From a virus: DNA of 35,018 nucleotides. Numbering within the stretch: position 1 is the stretch's first letter; every line of letters begins with the position of its first letter. The stretch is taken from IMG/VR virus record IMGVR_UViG_3300025127_000117, positions 1 through 35,018 of that record, one strand, 5' to 3'. Made by a program: the position numbers and the translations under genes. This document shows, in pieces, positions 20,778 to 30,048 of the stretch. The notes beneath the pieces were generated by a model. The model ran no database searches, was not told the DNA's origin, and worked only from the letters and a program-made list of their open reading frames with translations.

Positions 20778-21509
20778 TCATTTCTTTTTTATAGGTGCTA
20801 GTCCTTTTTTCTCACGATATAAATTAGTTTTTATTTCTGCACGTGAAGGTCTAGCAATTTTTTTACCTAGTAAAGCTTGAATTTTTTTTATTAGTTGCTT
20901 TATTAATGGTCGTATTAACCTTAATAACAAGGGTGTTGCTGCAGCCGAAGCCGTTGCTACTACTGCTAAAGCACTTGTATTACTTACCTGACTTGAATTT
21001 GGTAATAATTTTTCTACTGGTGAGCTTGGCTCATATAAAACTATGCAAAGTGTTTTATCATCGTTGAGTTCATGACCTACAACTATCTCTTTTCCATTCC
21101 GTGTTAAATCTCCAACTCTAGGTTGATTAGGGCTTGGACAACTTGGTATATTTTTAGGTAACTTACCTAAATTAGGTTGTTCAGTTTCTACTTTAGGAGC
21201 TGGTTGGACATCCGGAACTGCTGCATCTTGTACATATATTAGATTTTCAGGCTGATAATCCATAGGGGTAAAACTTGGAGTACCAGCATCACATAAAACT
21301 CTATTACCTCTTTCATCCTCATTTATTAAATTTATTGACTTTTCATTCGCTGGATTAAAAATTACACACCCTGGAACCTCAATAATTGGATTACCAATCT
21401 GTAAAGTTACTGGAGGATTCTGTGGTAATGATTGTACAGGAGAAAAAAAATAAGTTTTTACTTCAGGAATTCTTACAGTATTTATTAAAATTTCTGAAAT
21501 TTCAGACAA
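20778..21509 (-). CDS. Membrane-associated cyanophage protein, proline-rich
   Basis: This 243-aa protein has a proline-rich N-terminal two thirds with VPGCVIFNPANEKSINLI, NEDERGNRVLCDAGTPSF and DYQPENLIYV, and a hydrophobic segment (SALAVVATASAAATPLLLRL, about 184-203). A basic tail follows (LIKKIQALLGKKIARPSRAE). Similar 'NxDxRGxxVLCDxGTPxFxPMDY' proteins are familiar from marine cyanophages, beside small membrane proteins and tail genes, though unnamed. Its start lies two bases after the upstream stop. It converges with the secreted cassette. Membrane or envelope attachment during entry or lysis is inferred. Confidence 0.7.
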   Translation of the reverse strand: MSEISEILINTVRIPEVKTYFFSPVQSLPQNPPVTLQIGNPIIEVPGCVIFNPANEKSINLINEDERGNRVLCDAGTPSFTPMDYQPENLIYVQDAAVPDVQPAPKVETEQPNLGKLPKNIPSCPSPNQPRVGDLTRNGKEIVVGHELNDDKTLCIVLYEPSSPVEKLLPNSSQVSNTSALAVVATASAAATPLLLRLIRPLIKQLIKKIQALLGKKIARPSRAEIKTNLYREKKGLAPIKKK

Positions 21510-21510
21510 T

Positions 21511-21726
21511 TTAAAACGTTGGTGTAGGTAGTTTGGGGACTACAGGACCAGTAGTATTTGGAATAGGTAAAGATTTTTTAAACCCACCTGTGACTGTTTC
21601 TAAAGCTTTATCCTGTATGGTCTGTATAATTGCATCTCTCATAACATAAGCTGTTATAGTGGCACCTACAACAGTTAAAGAAACAACTCCTGAAGCAACT
21701 GCAATAGCGTTAAAAATTTTTTGCAT
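21511..21726 (-). CDS. Small single-span membrane protein
   Basis: This 71-aa protein has one N-terminal helix (IAVASGVVSLTVVGATITAYVM, about residues 8-29) and a soluble tail with FKKSLPIPNTTGPVVPKLPTPTF. It is immediately upstream of the 243-aa membrane-associated protein (one base gap), and the pair recurs in cyanophage genomes to my knowledge. Likely works with it at the inner membrane. No catalytic motif. Confidence 0.65.
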   Translation of the reverse strand: MQKIFNAIAVASGVVSLTVVGATITAYVMRDAIIQTIQDKALETVTGGFKKSLPIPNTTGPVVPKLPTPTF

Positions 21727-21784
21727 TTTTTTAGATATTTACTTAAATTTTACTAAATTGATATGTCTCATGCAACAGTACATA

Positions 21785-22315
21785 TTAAGTAGAACTAGTA
21801 ACTGTCTCCCATGCTGAGCCATTGTATACCTGTAATTTATTTAATGTTGTGTTATAAATAAATGCTCCTGAAACTAATCCTGTTAAATTACCTCTTTGAG
21901 TTGTGGTAATTTTTGGAGGAACCATGAATCTTGTAGTAACAGCATTAACAGCTGAGAAATCTGGTGCAATTTTAGATCCTGCTATTCCAGCACTGTTACT
22001 TATTTTTGCGTTTGTTATAACTTGGTCTGCTACTGTTGCAGTGTTTATTCCTGCTCCTAAAATTAATCCAAAGAAATCAAGACCTGTAGCAGGAGCTGTC
22101 GTAAAGGTTATAGTGCTGGCAGCAATTGTATAGTCAGTTCCTGGATTTTGTATAACACCACCTATAGAAACAATTATGTTATTTGCACTTTCTGGACTTA
22201 CATTTACTGAAGATACTTGTAAAGTAAATGCAGTAGTACTTCCGTTGAAACCACTGGAAATATCATCTACTTCTCTATTCTGACCTGGTACAGGTTCTGC
22301 TCCTATGTATGCCAT
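21785..22315 (-). CDS. Short tail fibre / attachment protein
   Basis: This 176-aa protein starts MAYIGAEPVPGQNREVDDIS, then SGFNGSTTAFTLQVSSVNV. The same attachment domain opens the giant fibre at 22359-27110 (YIGN...DDISSGFDGSTTSFALQV), with the NGVIQxPxxDY turn and the TFTTAPATGLDFFG strand. A linker (AGIAGSKIAPDF) and a C-terminal 'GAFIYNTTLNKLQVYNGSAW' strand follow, the end seen on cyanophage fibres. It may be a short fibre or adaptor assembled on the same baseplate site. Confidence 0.8.
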   Translation of the reverse strand: MAYIGAEPVPGQNREVDDISSGFNGSTTAFTLQVSSVNVSPESANNIIVSIGGVIQNPGTDYTIAASTITFTTAPATGLDFFGLILGAGINTATVADQVITNAKISNSAGIAGSKIAPDFSAVNAVTTRFMVPPKITTTQRGNLTGLVSGAFIYNTTLNKLQVYNGSAWETVTSST

Positions 22316-22358
22316 CTAAAATAACTATTTTTATATATCTAGTTTAAAATGGCTAATT

Positions 22359-25300
22359 TTATGCAGTTTCTAAAGCAGTAACTTTTGCTGATAACTCTTG
22401 TATTGCTTTAGCAAGTATTGGTACAAGTTTGCCATAACTTGCTTCCAATCTTTCAGGGTTTTCATCCATAACCATATTTAAATAATCCGCATCATTATCT
22501 TTCTGTATTGCCTGTAAATCTTGTGCAATAAAACCATGTTCATACAATCCGTCTTTACCATTACCATCTCTGGTAGCCCATTCAAACTTAACGGGTCTTA
22601 GTTTGGTTACAAAATCAAGTCCCTCTGGTAAATCAATTACGTTTGTTTTATCTCTTGCATCTGATAAAGAAGATATAGTTTGTGTATTGCATCTAAGAGA
22701 ACTTACATTAGAGTCACCTAATGTAATTTCATTACTTACAGTTGCAGATGAAGCTTGAGAGTTAAAACCAAGACAAGTACAATTACCACCACTTGTGAGG
22801 TTATTACCAGCATTACGACCAAATCCTGAGTTGTCTCCACCAGTAACAGCACTTAGTGCAGCTCTACCAACCGCTGTAATACTAGATCCAACTTGGTTAA
22901 CGGCAGCAGCTTCGAAACCAAGTGCTGTGTTTGAAGTTCCTGTTGTATTTGCAGTTAAAGCATTTTTTCCAATCGCTGTGTTTGGATTTCCAGTTGTGTT
23001 TGCACGTAAAGCTCTGTACCCAATTGCAGTATTAGAGCTTGCAGTTGTGTTATTCTCTAAAGATTGAACTCCCAAAGATACATTATCTGATCCAGTAGTG
23101 TTATTAAGAAAAGCATTAGATCCGATTATACTATTAGCTGCTCCTGTAGTAGAAGCAATTGAAGCATTAAAACCTATTATTGTATTATCGCTTGTTGTAC
23201 TATTTAGTGAACATCCTTGTCCTACAGCAACGTTACGTTGTCCTGTTTCGTTTTCAACCATACACTGCTCACCAATAGCAACATTACTACCGCCAGTTGT
23301 TTGATCTCTCAAACAATTTCTACCAATAGCAACATTTAATGATCCTGTAGTATTGTTGGTCAAAGCCTCATAACCAACTGCCGTATTACCATGAGCCGTA
23401 GTATTAGCATCTAAAGCTAAAGCTCCTACAACTGTGTTTTGTATACCAGTTGTGTTAACTGCCATAGCATTTCTACCAACAGCAGTATTATTGGAAGCAG
23501 TTGTATTTGATTCCAATGTACTTACACCAAAAGCAGTATTATATGAACCTGTGGTATTAAATTTTAGTGAATTACCACCAGTAGCAGTATTTTCAGAACC
23601 AGTGCTGGTAGTTAAAGCATCACGACCTACGGCAGTATTAAAATTACCGGCAGTATTAGCATCTAAAGCATTAGCACCTACCGCTACGTTGTTGGTTCCT
23701 GTTGTGTTACTCTTTAATGCAGAAAAACCAACAGCTGTATTGTTACCGGCAGTTGTGTTATCTTGTAAAGCTTTAGTACCAAAAGCAGTGTTGTAGTCCC
23801 CAGTACTACTTGTTTCTAAAGCCCCTTCACCGACAGCAGCATTTTGTTGTCCAGTTGTATTTGATGATAATGATAATCTTCCAACTGCTGTATTAAGTAA
23901 CCCAGTTGTGTTTGCACCTAAAGCATTATTTCCTACGGCTGTATTGTTAGAACCTGTAGTAGTCGCATCTAAAGCATTACCTCCAACCGCTGTATTGTTT
24001 GAACCAGTTGTGTTTGATAGTAAAGCTTGGTAACCAATTGCTGTATTGACGTCAGCCGTTGTATTGTTGTATAAACTCATAAATCCAACAGCAGTATTAT
24101 ATTCACCTTCTGTATTGCTAAACATACTATCTGCACCTACTGCTACGTTTTGGTCAGCAACACTTTGATTTGTTAATGCTCTATAACCAACAGCAACATT
24201 ATTATGCCTGGTGGTATTAGCATCTAATGCTGCAGAGCCTATGGCAACATTATAATCACCTGTTGTGTTTGATAATAAAGCACTATTTCCAACAGCAGTG
24301 TTGTGACTTGCAGTTGTGTTTGCTCCTAATGCGTTTCTACCAACTGCTGTATTATCACTTCCTGTAGTATTAGCATCAAATGCTTGTGAACCAATTACTG
24401 TATTATCAGCTCCAGATGTGTTTTCCTTTCCAGCAGCATAACCAATAGCAGTATTATGTTCAGCAGTGCTATCTTCTAAAGTTTTATGACCTACAGCAAC
24501 ATTACCAGTTCCATTAGATAAAGTTGAAAGACTATCTCTTCCGATAGCAATGTTTCCATCATTAGTTGTTAAAGTAGTAAGTGCTTGATGACCAATACCA
24601 ATATTAGATCCACCAGCTGTATTAGCATCTAAAGCATTAGCACCTACAGCTATGTTTTCAGCACCAGTTGTGTTGTCTTTTAAAGCATAATAACCTACAG
24701 CAACGTTATTTGCTGCTACTGTGTTTGCATTCAAAGCTGATTCACCAAATGCACAGTTATTTTGACCTGTTGAGTTAGAACTTAAAGTATTAGTTCCAAA
24801 AGCATTATTATATCCAGCTGTTGTGTTTGCATCTAAAGCATTAACTCCGAAAGCATTGTTCTGTGGTCCAGTTGTATTTTCTTTTAAGGCATTAGAACCT
24901 ACCGCTATGTTTGCTCCTCCAGTTGTGTTTAATTTAAGTGAATCCTGTCCAACTGCTATGTTATTACTTGCTGTAGTGTTTTGATTTAATGATCCCTCTC
25001 CAAAAGCACAGTTATTTGTTCCTGTTGTGTTTGAACTTAGTGAACCACCACCTACCGCAGTATTACTAGACGCAGTAGTGTTTGCATCTAAAGCTCCACT
25101 CCCTATTGCTGTGTTTTGTGTACCAGTTGTGTTTGCTCCTAATGAATTAAAGCCTAATGCTGTATTATTACTTGCAGTTGTATTAACTTGTAGTGCTTGA
25201 TGACCAATACCAACATTATTATTTCCTTCAGTGTTTGCATATAATGCATTTTTACCAACAGCATTGTTTGAAGATCCAGTTGTATTTAGTCTTAAAGATT

Positions 25301-27110
25301 GATAGCCAACTGCATTATTTGCATTACCAGTTGTGTTAGCTTTTAAAGAATCAGCACCCACTGCCGTATTATTATCAGCAGTTTGTGCAGTTAATAAAGT
25401 ATCAATACCAATTGCTGTATTTTTTGTACCAGTTGTATTTGATGCTAATGAATTTTGTCCTACAGCAGTGTTATCACTTGCTGTTGTATTATTTTTAAGT
25501 GCATCTCCACCTACTGCTGTGTTATTTGCTCCAGTAGTACAGTCTTCAAGAGCTAAATGTCCTACAGCCGTGTTTTTTGTTCCAGTGGTATTTGTAGTAA
25601 GAGATTTAGCACCAACAGCTACGTTGTTATCTGCAGTGGTAGCAGCAGTTAAAGCACTATTTCCTAAAGCTGTATTATTATCTCCAGTTGTATTTGTATA
25701 TAATGCTGAATTACCTACTCCTACATTATTTTCACCTTCAGTGTTGGAATACATAGCTTGTCTACCTACACCAACATTTACACCTCCTGTTGTATTGGAA
25801 TACATGGCATTTATACCAATTGCAACATTATTACCTCCTGATGTGTTAGTTAATAAAGCTGAAGAACCAACGGCTGTGTTAGTTGTACCTGTTGTATTTG
25901 CAGTTAAAGCATTGTATCCTAAAGCAACATTATTATCACCTGTAGTATTAGCGTCTAAAGCTCGGTAACCTACAGCAGCATTCTGTGTTCCAGTTGTGTT
26001 TACCTTAAGTGCTTGATGACCAAGAGCAGTATTGTTACTCGCAGTTGTGCTAAGTTTTAAAGCCTCATATCCTACCGCTATATTATTTGATCCAGTAGTA
26101 TTGGTGGTTAGAGCCTCATGTCCTACACCAATATTTTGACTTCCTGTAGTTCCAAAACGTCCAGCCCTTCTCCCAAAATAATGGTTGTAGTCTCCAGTTG
26201 TATTAGAAGCGCCAGCATCTATTCCTACAACAGTGTTTAAGGTTCCTGTCGTGTTAGAGTATAACGCAGCTTGTCCTATAGCAGTATTGCTACCACCAGT
26301 GGCATTGTATAAAGCTTGATAACCAACAGCAGTATTATATATAACTGTTTGGGCAGAGAGCAAAGCTTGGCGACCAATAGCAACGTTGTTATTACCTGTA
26401 GTTATATTTGCACCAGCAGAAGTACCAACACAAACGTTATAGTCTCCTCCTGTTATATCTATACCAGCATTAGATCCAACTGCAGTGTTTGATATACCAT
26501 CAGTTAAATTTGATAAAGAACCATGACCAATAGCAGTGTTATTTGTACCAGTGACACCAGCATCTAAAGCATTAACTCCAAGAACAGTGTTAGTAGAAAC
26601 AGAGTTTGCACCTTTACCTATATTTACTGAATTTATAGTTGCGTCTTTGTTTGAAACTGTTAATCCATTACCATCTATATTTACAATTTGAGTAGAGTTA
26701 GAAACAAAACCAATACTACCTGAACCTGGTCTGATTAAGCCGGTGTCGGTATCATTCGAGAACGTAATGGAGGGAGAACCTGTAGATCCGTCTGGGAATG
26801 TACCACCTGCATTTAGATAATCAGCAGTTGCATATATTATTCCAAAAAATGAATGCCCATTTGTAGGAGCAGAACTAAAGACTATATTTGTACCAACTAA
26901 ATTAAATCCTGATCCACCTGTAGGATCAGGTTCTTGAATAACACCATTTACTGATATTAAAACTTGTTGAGGTGACTTTGGAAAAGGTACTGGAGAAGAA
27001 CCAGCAACTTGCAATGCAAAACTTGTTGTGCTGCCGTCAAATCCACTGCTTATGTCATCAATTAATCTATAATCGTCAGCAGCACGAATAGTATTTCCGA
27101 TATATGGCAT
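22359..27110 (-). CDS. Second giant repeat tail fibre with peptidase S74 chaperone
   Basis: This 1583-aa protein, the largest in the window, opens with a virion-attachment domain (residues 1-100) shared with 21785-22315. Residues about 173-1452 hold some 75 units of the 17-residue NTAVGxxALxxNTTGxx type. The last 101 residues are an S74 intramolecular chaperone starting at S1483 (SDARDKTNV), with the Ser-x4-Lys spacing (S1483, K1488) of the autocleavage site, and end in the coiled-coil AIQELSAKVTALETA. Its C-terminus is closely related to the 1391-aa fibre, but the N-terminal attachment domain differs, so the two likely occupy different places on the virion or serve different receptors. It is followed upstream by the tail-fibre assembly-like gene 27176-27493. 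Confidence 0.93.
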   Translation of the reverse strand: MPYIGNTIRAADDYRLIDDISSGFDGSTTSFALQVAGSSPVPFPKSPQQVLISVNGVIQEPDPTGGSGFNLVGTNIVFSSAPTNGHSFFGIIYATADYLNAGGTFPDGSTGSPSITFSNDTDTGLIRPGSGSIGFVSNSTQIVNIDGNGLTVSNKDATINSVNIGKGANSVSTNTVLGVNALDAGVTGTNNTAIGHGSLSNLTDGISNTAVGSNAGIDITGGDYNVCVGTSAGANITTGNNNVAIGRQALLSAQTVIYNTAVGYQALYNATGGSNTAIGQAALYSNTTGTLNTVVGIDAGASNTTGDYNHYFGRRAGRFGTTGSQNIGVGHEALTTNTTGSNNIAVGYEALKLSTTASNNTALGHQALKVNTTGTQNAAVGYRALDANTTGDNNVALGYNALTANTTGTTNTAVGSSALLTNTSGGNNVAIGINAMYSNTTGGVNVGVGRQAMYSNTEGENNVGVGNSALYTNTTGDNNTALGNSALTAATTADNNVAVGAKSLTTNTTGTKNTAVGHLALEDCTTGANNTAVGGDALKNNTTASDNTAVGQNSLASNTTGTKNTAIGIDTLLTAQTADNNTAVGADSLKANTTGNANNAVGYQSLRLNTTGSSNNAVGKNALYANTEGNNNVGIGHQALQVNTTASNNTALGFNSLGANTTGTQNTAIGSGALDANTTASSNTAVGGGSLSSNTTGTNNCAFGEGSLNQNTTASNNIAVGQDSLKLNTTGGANIAVGSNALKENTTGPQNNAFGVNALDANTTAGYNNAFGTNTLSSNSTGQNNCAFGESALNANTVAANNVAVGYYALKDNTTGAENIAVGANALDANTAGGSNIGIGHQALTTLTTNDGNIAIGRDSLSTLSNGTGNVAVGHKTLEDSTAEHNTAIGYAAGKENTSGADNTVIGSQAFDANTTGSDNTAVGRNALGANTTASHNTAVGNSALLSNTTGDYNVAIGSAALDANTTRHNNVAVGYRALTNQSVADQNVAVGADSMFSNTEGEYNTAVGFMSLYNNTTADVNTAIGYQALLSNTTGSNNTAVGGNALDATTTGSNNTAVGNNALGANTTGLLNTAVGRLSLSSNTTGQQNAAVGEGALETSSTGDYNTAFGTKALQDNTTAGNNTAVGFSALKSNTTGTNNVAVGANALDANTAGNFNTAVGRDALTTSTGSENTATGGNSLKFNTTGSYNTAFGVSTLESNTTASNNTAVGRNAMAVNTTGIQNTVVGALALDANTTAHGNTAVGYEALTNNTTGSLNVAIGRNCLRDQTTGGSNVAIGEQCMVENETGQRNVAVGQGCSLNSTTSDNTIIGFNASIASTTGAANSIIGSNAFLNNTTGSDNVSLGVQSLENNTTASSNTAIGYRALRANTTGNPNTAIGKNALTANTTGTSNTALGFEAAAVNQVGSSITAVGRAALSAVTGGDNSGFGRNAGNNLTSGGNCTCLGFNSQASSATVSNEITLGDSNVSSLRCNTQTISSLSDARDKTNVIDLPEGLDFVTKLRPVKFEWATRDGNGKDGLYEHGFIAQDLQAIQKDNDADYLNMVMDENPERLEASYGKLVPILAKAIQELSAKVTALETA
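22755..26594 (-). repeat. 51-bp coding repeat array (about 75 units)
   Basis: These bases encode the 17-residue units of the second fibre. The units are the same type as in 5023-8100, and synonymous codons again vary between units. Unit count is estimated from length. Long direct similarity between the two arrays, both on the minus strand about 14 kb apart, could support recombination between the fibre genes. Confidence 0.85.
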
Positions 27111-27175
27111 AGCAGTTTAATCTAGAATCGTCTATGTGTCTCTGTTTATTTTAAGCTCAGTAAATATGAGTATTT

Positions 27176-27493
27176 TTAAGAATTTGGTCCTGAAGCAGAT
27201 GGCTGCGTAGGCCATTTTACATCTGTAATTATTGTATAAGTTTGAGGAATATCTCTTAAGTTTTGCCTATAAGCAGACCATTGAGACTGATCAACGCTGC
27301 ATCCAGGTGTAACAGTCCAATCCGTAGATCTTAAAAGATAATCTCTTTTTGTTCTAATATTTTCCCAAGTAGAATCATCAAGTTTTAAAATAGTTTCTCC
27401 GTAAATAATTATTTCGATTGCTTCAACTTTAGCTTTAAGACTTTCAAAATTTGCAGATAAAGTTACAAGATCATTATTTGCTGTTAATGCCAT
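27176..27493 (-). CDS. Tail-fibre assembly / DUF4376-like protein
   Basis: This 105-aa protein has an N-terminal helix (VTLSANFESLKAKVEAIEII) and a C-terminal region with KRDYLLRSTDWTVTPGCSV followed by WSAYRQNLRDIP. The 'R-x-x-L-L-x-x-T-D-W ... W-x-x-Y-R-Q-x-L-R-D-I-P' pattern is typical of phage tail-fibre-associated proteins (XkdW, DUF4376, and fibre-assembly families). Such proteins help fibres fold or attach. It sits directly upstream of the giant fibre gene and one base after 27495-27836. Confidence 0.75.
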   Translation of the reverse strand: MALTANNDLVTLSANFESLKAKVEAIEIIIYGETILKLDDSTWENIRTKRDYLLRSTDWTVTPGCSVDQSQWSAYRQNLRDIPQTYTIITDVKWPTQPSASGPNS

Positions 27494-27494
27494 T

Positions 27495-27836
27495 TTAGGT
27501 CTGTTCTAGGTAACTTACGGTAACGTCAATTGCAGTAGCTGTATCAGTCCTTACTCTTAAAACATCACTAGATTCCATAATTACTTTTGATCCGCTTATC
27601 AACTCAAGAGAAGATCCTGCAGGCACAGGTGCATTTCTTAAAAGAAAAACATCATCTCCCGTATTTGTCACTAAAAAAACATCTACGTCTGCACTAGCTC
27701 CCGTCTTGTTTGAAACAAGAATACTTAAAAGAATTAATGTAGCAGAAGCACCAGCGGATAAGACATTTGCAGATGAGCTCGTATGTGCATCAGTTGTGCA
27801 ACTAGATTTTGTATCGACTTTGAAGGTGTTTGCCAT
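27495..27836 (-). CDS. Small beta-rich virion protein
   Basis: This 113-aa Ser/Thr/Ala-rich beta protein starts MANTFKVDTKSSCTTD, with SATLILLSILVSNKTGASAD, VFLLRNAPVPAGSSLELISG and a C-terminus TAIDVTVSYLEQT. It has the look of a small tail or coat protein, with the 'vPAGssLel' strand seen in phage virion proteins that share this order of genes. It ends one base before the assembly-like gene. No signal peptide. Confidence 0.65.
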   Translation of the reverse strand: MANTFKVDTKSSCTTDAHTSSSANVLSAGASATLILLSILVSNKTGASADVDVFLVTNTGDDVFLLRNAPVPAGSSLELISGSKVIMESSDVLRVRTDTATAIDVTVSYLEQT

Positions 27837-27837
27837 A

Positions 27838-28242
27838 TTATCCTAAAGCAATAATTAATGCTAAGTTTTCTCCTGAATCAAACCCACCTGTTACTGAGAA
27901 ATTTCCATTTACTTGGACATTACCTGTAAAAGTGGCAGCTCCATTAGCATCTATTGTAAGACGGCTAGACCCACCAGTTACTAAAGCTATTTCGTCTGCA
28001 GCTGGTGATATTAAACCTGTATTTGGATCTCCTGCAAATTTTAAAGCACAACTAGTAGTTGTACCTCTTTCAAATACAGAATTTGTACCATCCTGCCTTA
28101 ATAATGGGAATCCACCATTTGTTAATGCATCATGTATAACAGCAGTTTTTAACGAGGTATCTACTGTAACTTCTCCATCAGCACCCTTAAAACTAGAGTG
28201 CTCAGCTGTTGTTCCTCTTCTAAATTGAACTTGGGTTGCCAT
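27838..28242 (-). CDS. Fibre protein with Mtd-N-like N-terminal domain
   Basis: This 134-aa protein opens MATQVQFRRGTTAEHSSFKG and AdGEVTVDTSLKTAVIHDAL, the QFRRGTTAEHxxFxGAxGEVTVDTxxxTxxxHDG pattern of the N-terminal domain of the major tropism determinant and other phage fibres. A linker with GLISPAADEIALVTGGSSRL follows, and it ends GFDSGENLALIIALG. This N-domain is used for attachment to the virion. The protein is much shorter than full fibres, so it may be a modular adaptor or minor fibre. Adjacent minus-strand genes are spaced by 1-4 bases. Confidence 0.75.
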   Translation of the reverse strand: MATQVQFRRGTTAEHSSFKGADGEVTVDTSLKTAVIHDALTNGGFPLLRQDGTNSVFERGTTTSCALKFAGDPNTGLISPAADEIALVTGGSSRLTIDANGAATFTGNVQVNGNFSVTGGFDSGENLALIIALG

Positions 28243-28246
28243 AATA

Positions 28247-29509
28247 CTATCCTAATGCCACTGCTATTGCAGTAGCAAATTGTTCAGTGCTGATTGTCCC
28301 ATTACTGTCTGGAACAGTCATGGTTCTAGTTGTACTGCCTGAAATTCCAGAACACTCAAAAGCTAATTGTTTTGTGTTATCTGAGTTATCTCTTACTCTA
28401 AACCCATTATCATTTGTTACTACAGCATCAGAAGTTAAAGAAGATAATCCAGTTATAGTAGTAGCACTTGATCCTAAAGATATAGCTGTAGATCCAACAG
28501 TCACTGTGCTATTTGCTAACTGAGCGTTAGGAATTGAACTCGTTGTAAATTGACCTGTCCCACTGTTATAACTTAATCCTGAACCGGCTGCTACACTTAG
28601 AGATCCTAATAACACTACAGTACCACCTGCGTCTGGAAAAGTTATTGTTCTATCTGCAGTAGGATTTGTTACTGTAAGTGTTGTCTCATTACCATCGGCT
28701 CCACTACCTTCAAAAACTATATTCCCACTTGCAAGAGTTATTGAATTAGCTGCATCAGTAGAACCAGATATTAATGTAGTTCCAATTAAAGTTGTAGATG
28801 TTAAAGATGAAACACCGGCTATTGTAGTTGCTGTTCCACCAAGAGATATAGAAGTACTACCGACTGTTACAGCAGAGTTAGCTAGATTACTATTAGCAAT
28901 CGATGATGCAGTTGATAATAAAGTACCGGTCTCATTTGGTAATGTAAGGGTCTTATCTCCTCCGGTCGCATTTGCAGCAGTCAAAATAGTTTCATTTGCA
29001 TCTGCACTTGATCCTTCAAATGTAATGTTTCCACTTCCAATTTGAATAGAATCAGCTGCATCCTCAACTCCTGCTATTAAAGTTCCTGAAGCTAAGGATG
29101 TTAATCCTGTAAAAGTACCTTGAGTGGCTCCTAGTGAGACACTTGTACTACCAATAGTTAATGATGAATTAGCTAACTGTGAATTAGGTATTGAAGAGGT
29201 TCCAAATTCCCCTGTGCTTGAGTTATAAGATAAACCTGATCCAGAAGCCACACTTAAATGAGCTCTTGCCTCTGCAGCGGAGGGTCCTGTATATGTAATT
29301 ACTCCTGTGGAATTATTATATGCAAGACTTCCATCCCCACCACTGTCGGTTACTGATATAGCTGCTCTAGATCTTGCGTTGGTGTAATAAAGATTTGTAT
29401 TCTCTGACAAATCAGCAGTTGTATTTCCAGCAAAATCTAATTTATCAGAAGAAGAATTTAACTCCTGAAATAAACCTGAAACTAAAACAAGTGATTTTCT
29501 TGTTGCCAT
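28247..29509 (-). CDS. Tail fibre with repeated 'SLGSTAISL' beta modules
   Basis: This 420-aa protein contains phrases typical of cyanophage fibres: LSENTNLYYTNARSRAAISV near residue 34, then three copies of 'A-x-G-S-G-L-S-Y-N-S-x-T-G-x-F-x-T-S-S-I-P-N-x-Q-L-A-N-S' type units and 'IVFEGSGADGNETTLTV' type strands. It ends TMTVPDSNGTISTEQFATAIAVALG. The C-terminal IAVALG is like the IIALG end of the Mtd-N-like protein just downstream, suggesting a shared end module. No S74 domain. It is likely a trimeric fibre in the receptor-binding apparatus. Confidence 0.8.
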   Translation of the reverse strand: MATRKSLVLVSGLFQELNSSSDKLDFAGNTTADLSENTNLYYTNARSRAAISVTDSGGDGSLAYNNSTGVITYTGPSAAEARAHLSVASGSGLSYNSSTGEFGTSSIPNSQLANSSLTIGSTSVSLGATQGTFTGLTSLASGTLIAGVEDAADSIQIGSGNITFEGSSADANETILTAANATGGDKTLTLPNETGTLLSTASSIANSNLANSAVTVGSTSISLGGTATTIAGVSSLTSTTLIGTTLISGSTDAANSITLASGNIVFEGSGADGNETTLTVTNPTADRTITFPDAGGTVVLLGSLSVAAGSGLSYNSGTGQFTTSSIPNAQLANSTVTVGSTAISLGSSATTITGLSSLTSDAVVTNDNGFRVRDNSDNTKQLAFECSGISGSTTRTMTVPDSNGTISTEQFATAIAVALG

Positions 29510-29583
29510 TTTACATTTACATACGATTCAAAAAAATAAATTGTTAAATCGTTAATTATTTCTATTTTACGTCTAGTAAACTG

Positions 29584-30048
29584 TCAGCTTAAAAGAATTG
29601 GTGGTTCTATTTTTATAATAAATTGACCTGTAGATCCGGCCTCTCCTACTCTTGTTAAATAATTTCCTGAACCAGTAGGAGCCGTTTCAGTTATAGCTCC
29701 TGCAGAACTAGCAGATAAAAAATACAAATCTCCAGTATTTAAACCAGCTGTAGTAACTATTCCTCTTGTAATTACTCTTATTTCAGAACCTGAAGATTGA
29801 GTAGTTTCGGCTATTCCAGCAACCTTTGCTTTATCAAAAGTATCATTAGCAATTGCTTTTCCTATAAATCCATCTGAAGCTCTTGAATACACAGCATCAC
29901 CTTGAGTAATATTTTCAAAAGTTGTAGTCACATACCCAGTAACTTTAAAAGCAAGCGGAGAAGGAAATGTTGATTTAAAATCTAAAAGGACTTCAACAAA
30001 ACCTTGAGCATTAGGTTGATAAGGATTATTATTTTCTACGCTAGACAT
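29584..30048 (-). CDS. Virion protein, paralogue A
   Basis: This 154-aa protein starts MSSVENNNPYQPNAQGFVEV, with FENITQGDAVYSRASDGFIG, GLNTGDLYFLSASSAGAITE and ends RVGEAGSTGQFIIKIEPPIL. It is a clear paralogue of the next gene: both share the 'FENxTxGDAxYxRxSDGxxGKA' strand, 'LDAGDLYFLSxSxAGAIT' and 'IEPPIxLS' end. The fold looks like a single beta-barrel such as a DUF2190-type capsid or tail decoration protein. The adjacent start and stop share one base. Confidence 0.75.
   Translation of the reverse strand: MSSVENNNPYQPNAQGFVEVLLDFKSTFPSPLAFKVTGYVTTTFENITQGDAVYSRASDGFIGKAIANDTFDKAKVAGIAETTQSSGSEIRVITRGIVTTAGLNTGDLYFLSASSAGAITETAPTGSGNYLTRVGEAGSTGQFIIKIEPPILLS

Noticed and set aside
27150-27176. 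Hairpin CTCA-GTAAATA-TGAG followed by T-run between the second fibre and the assembly-like gene
   Set aside because: Only a four-base stem and the T-run is on the strand opposite to the genes.
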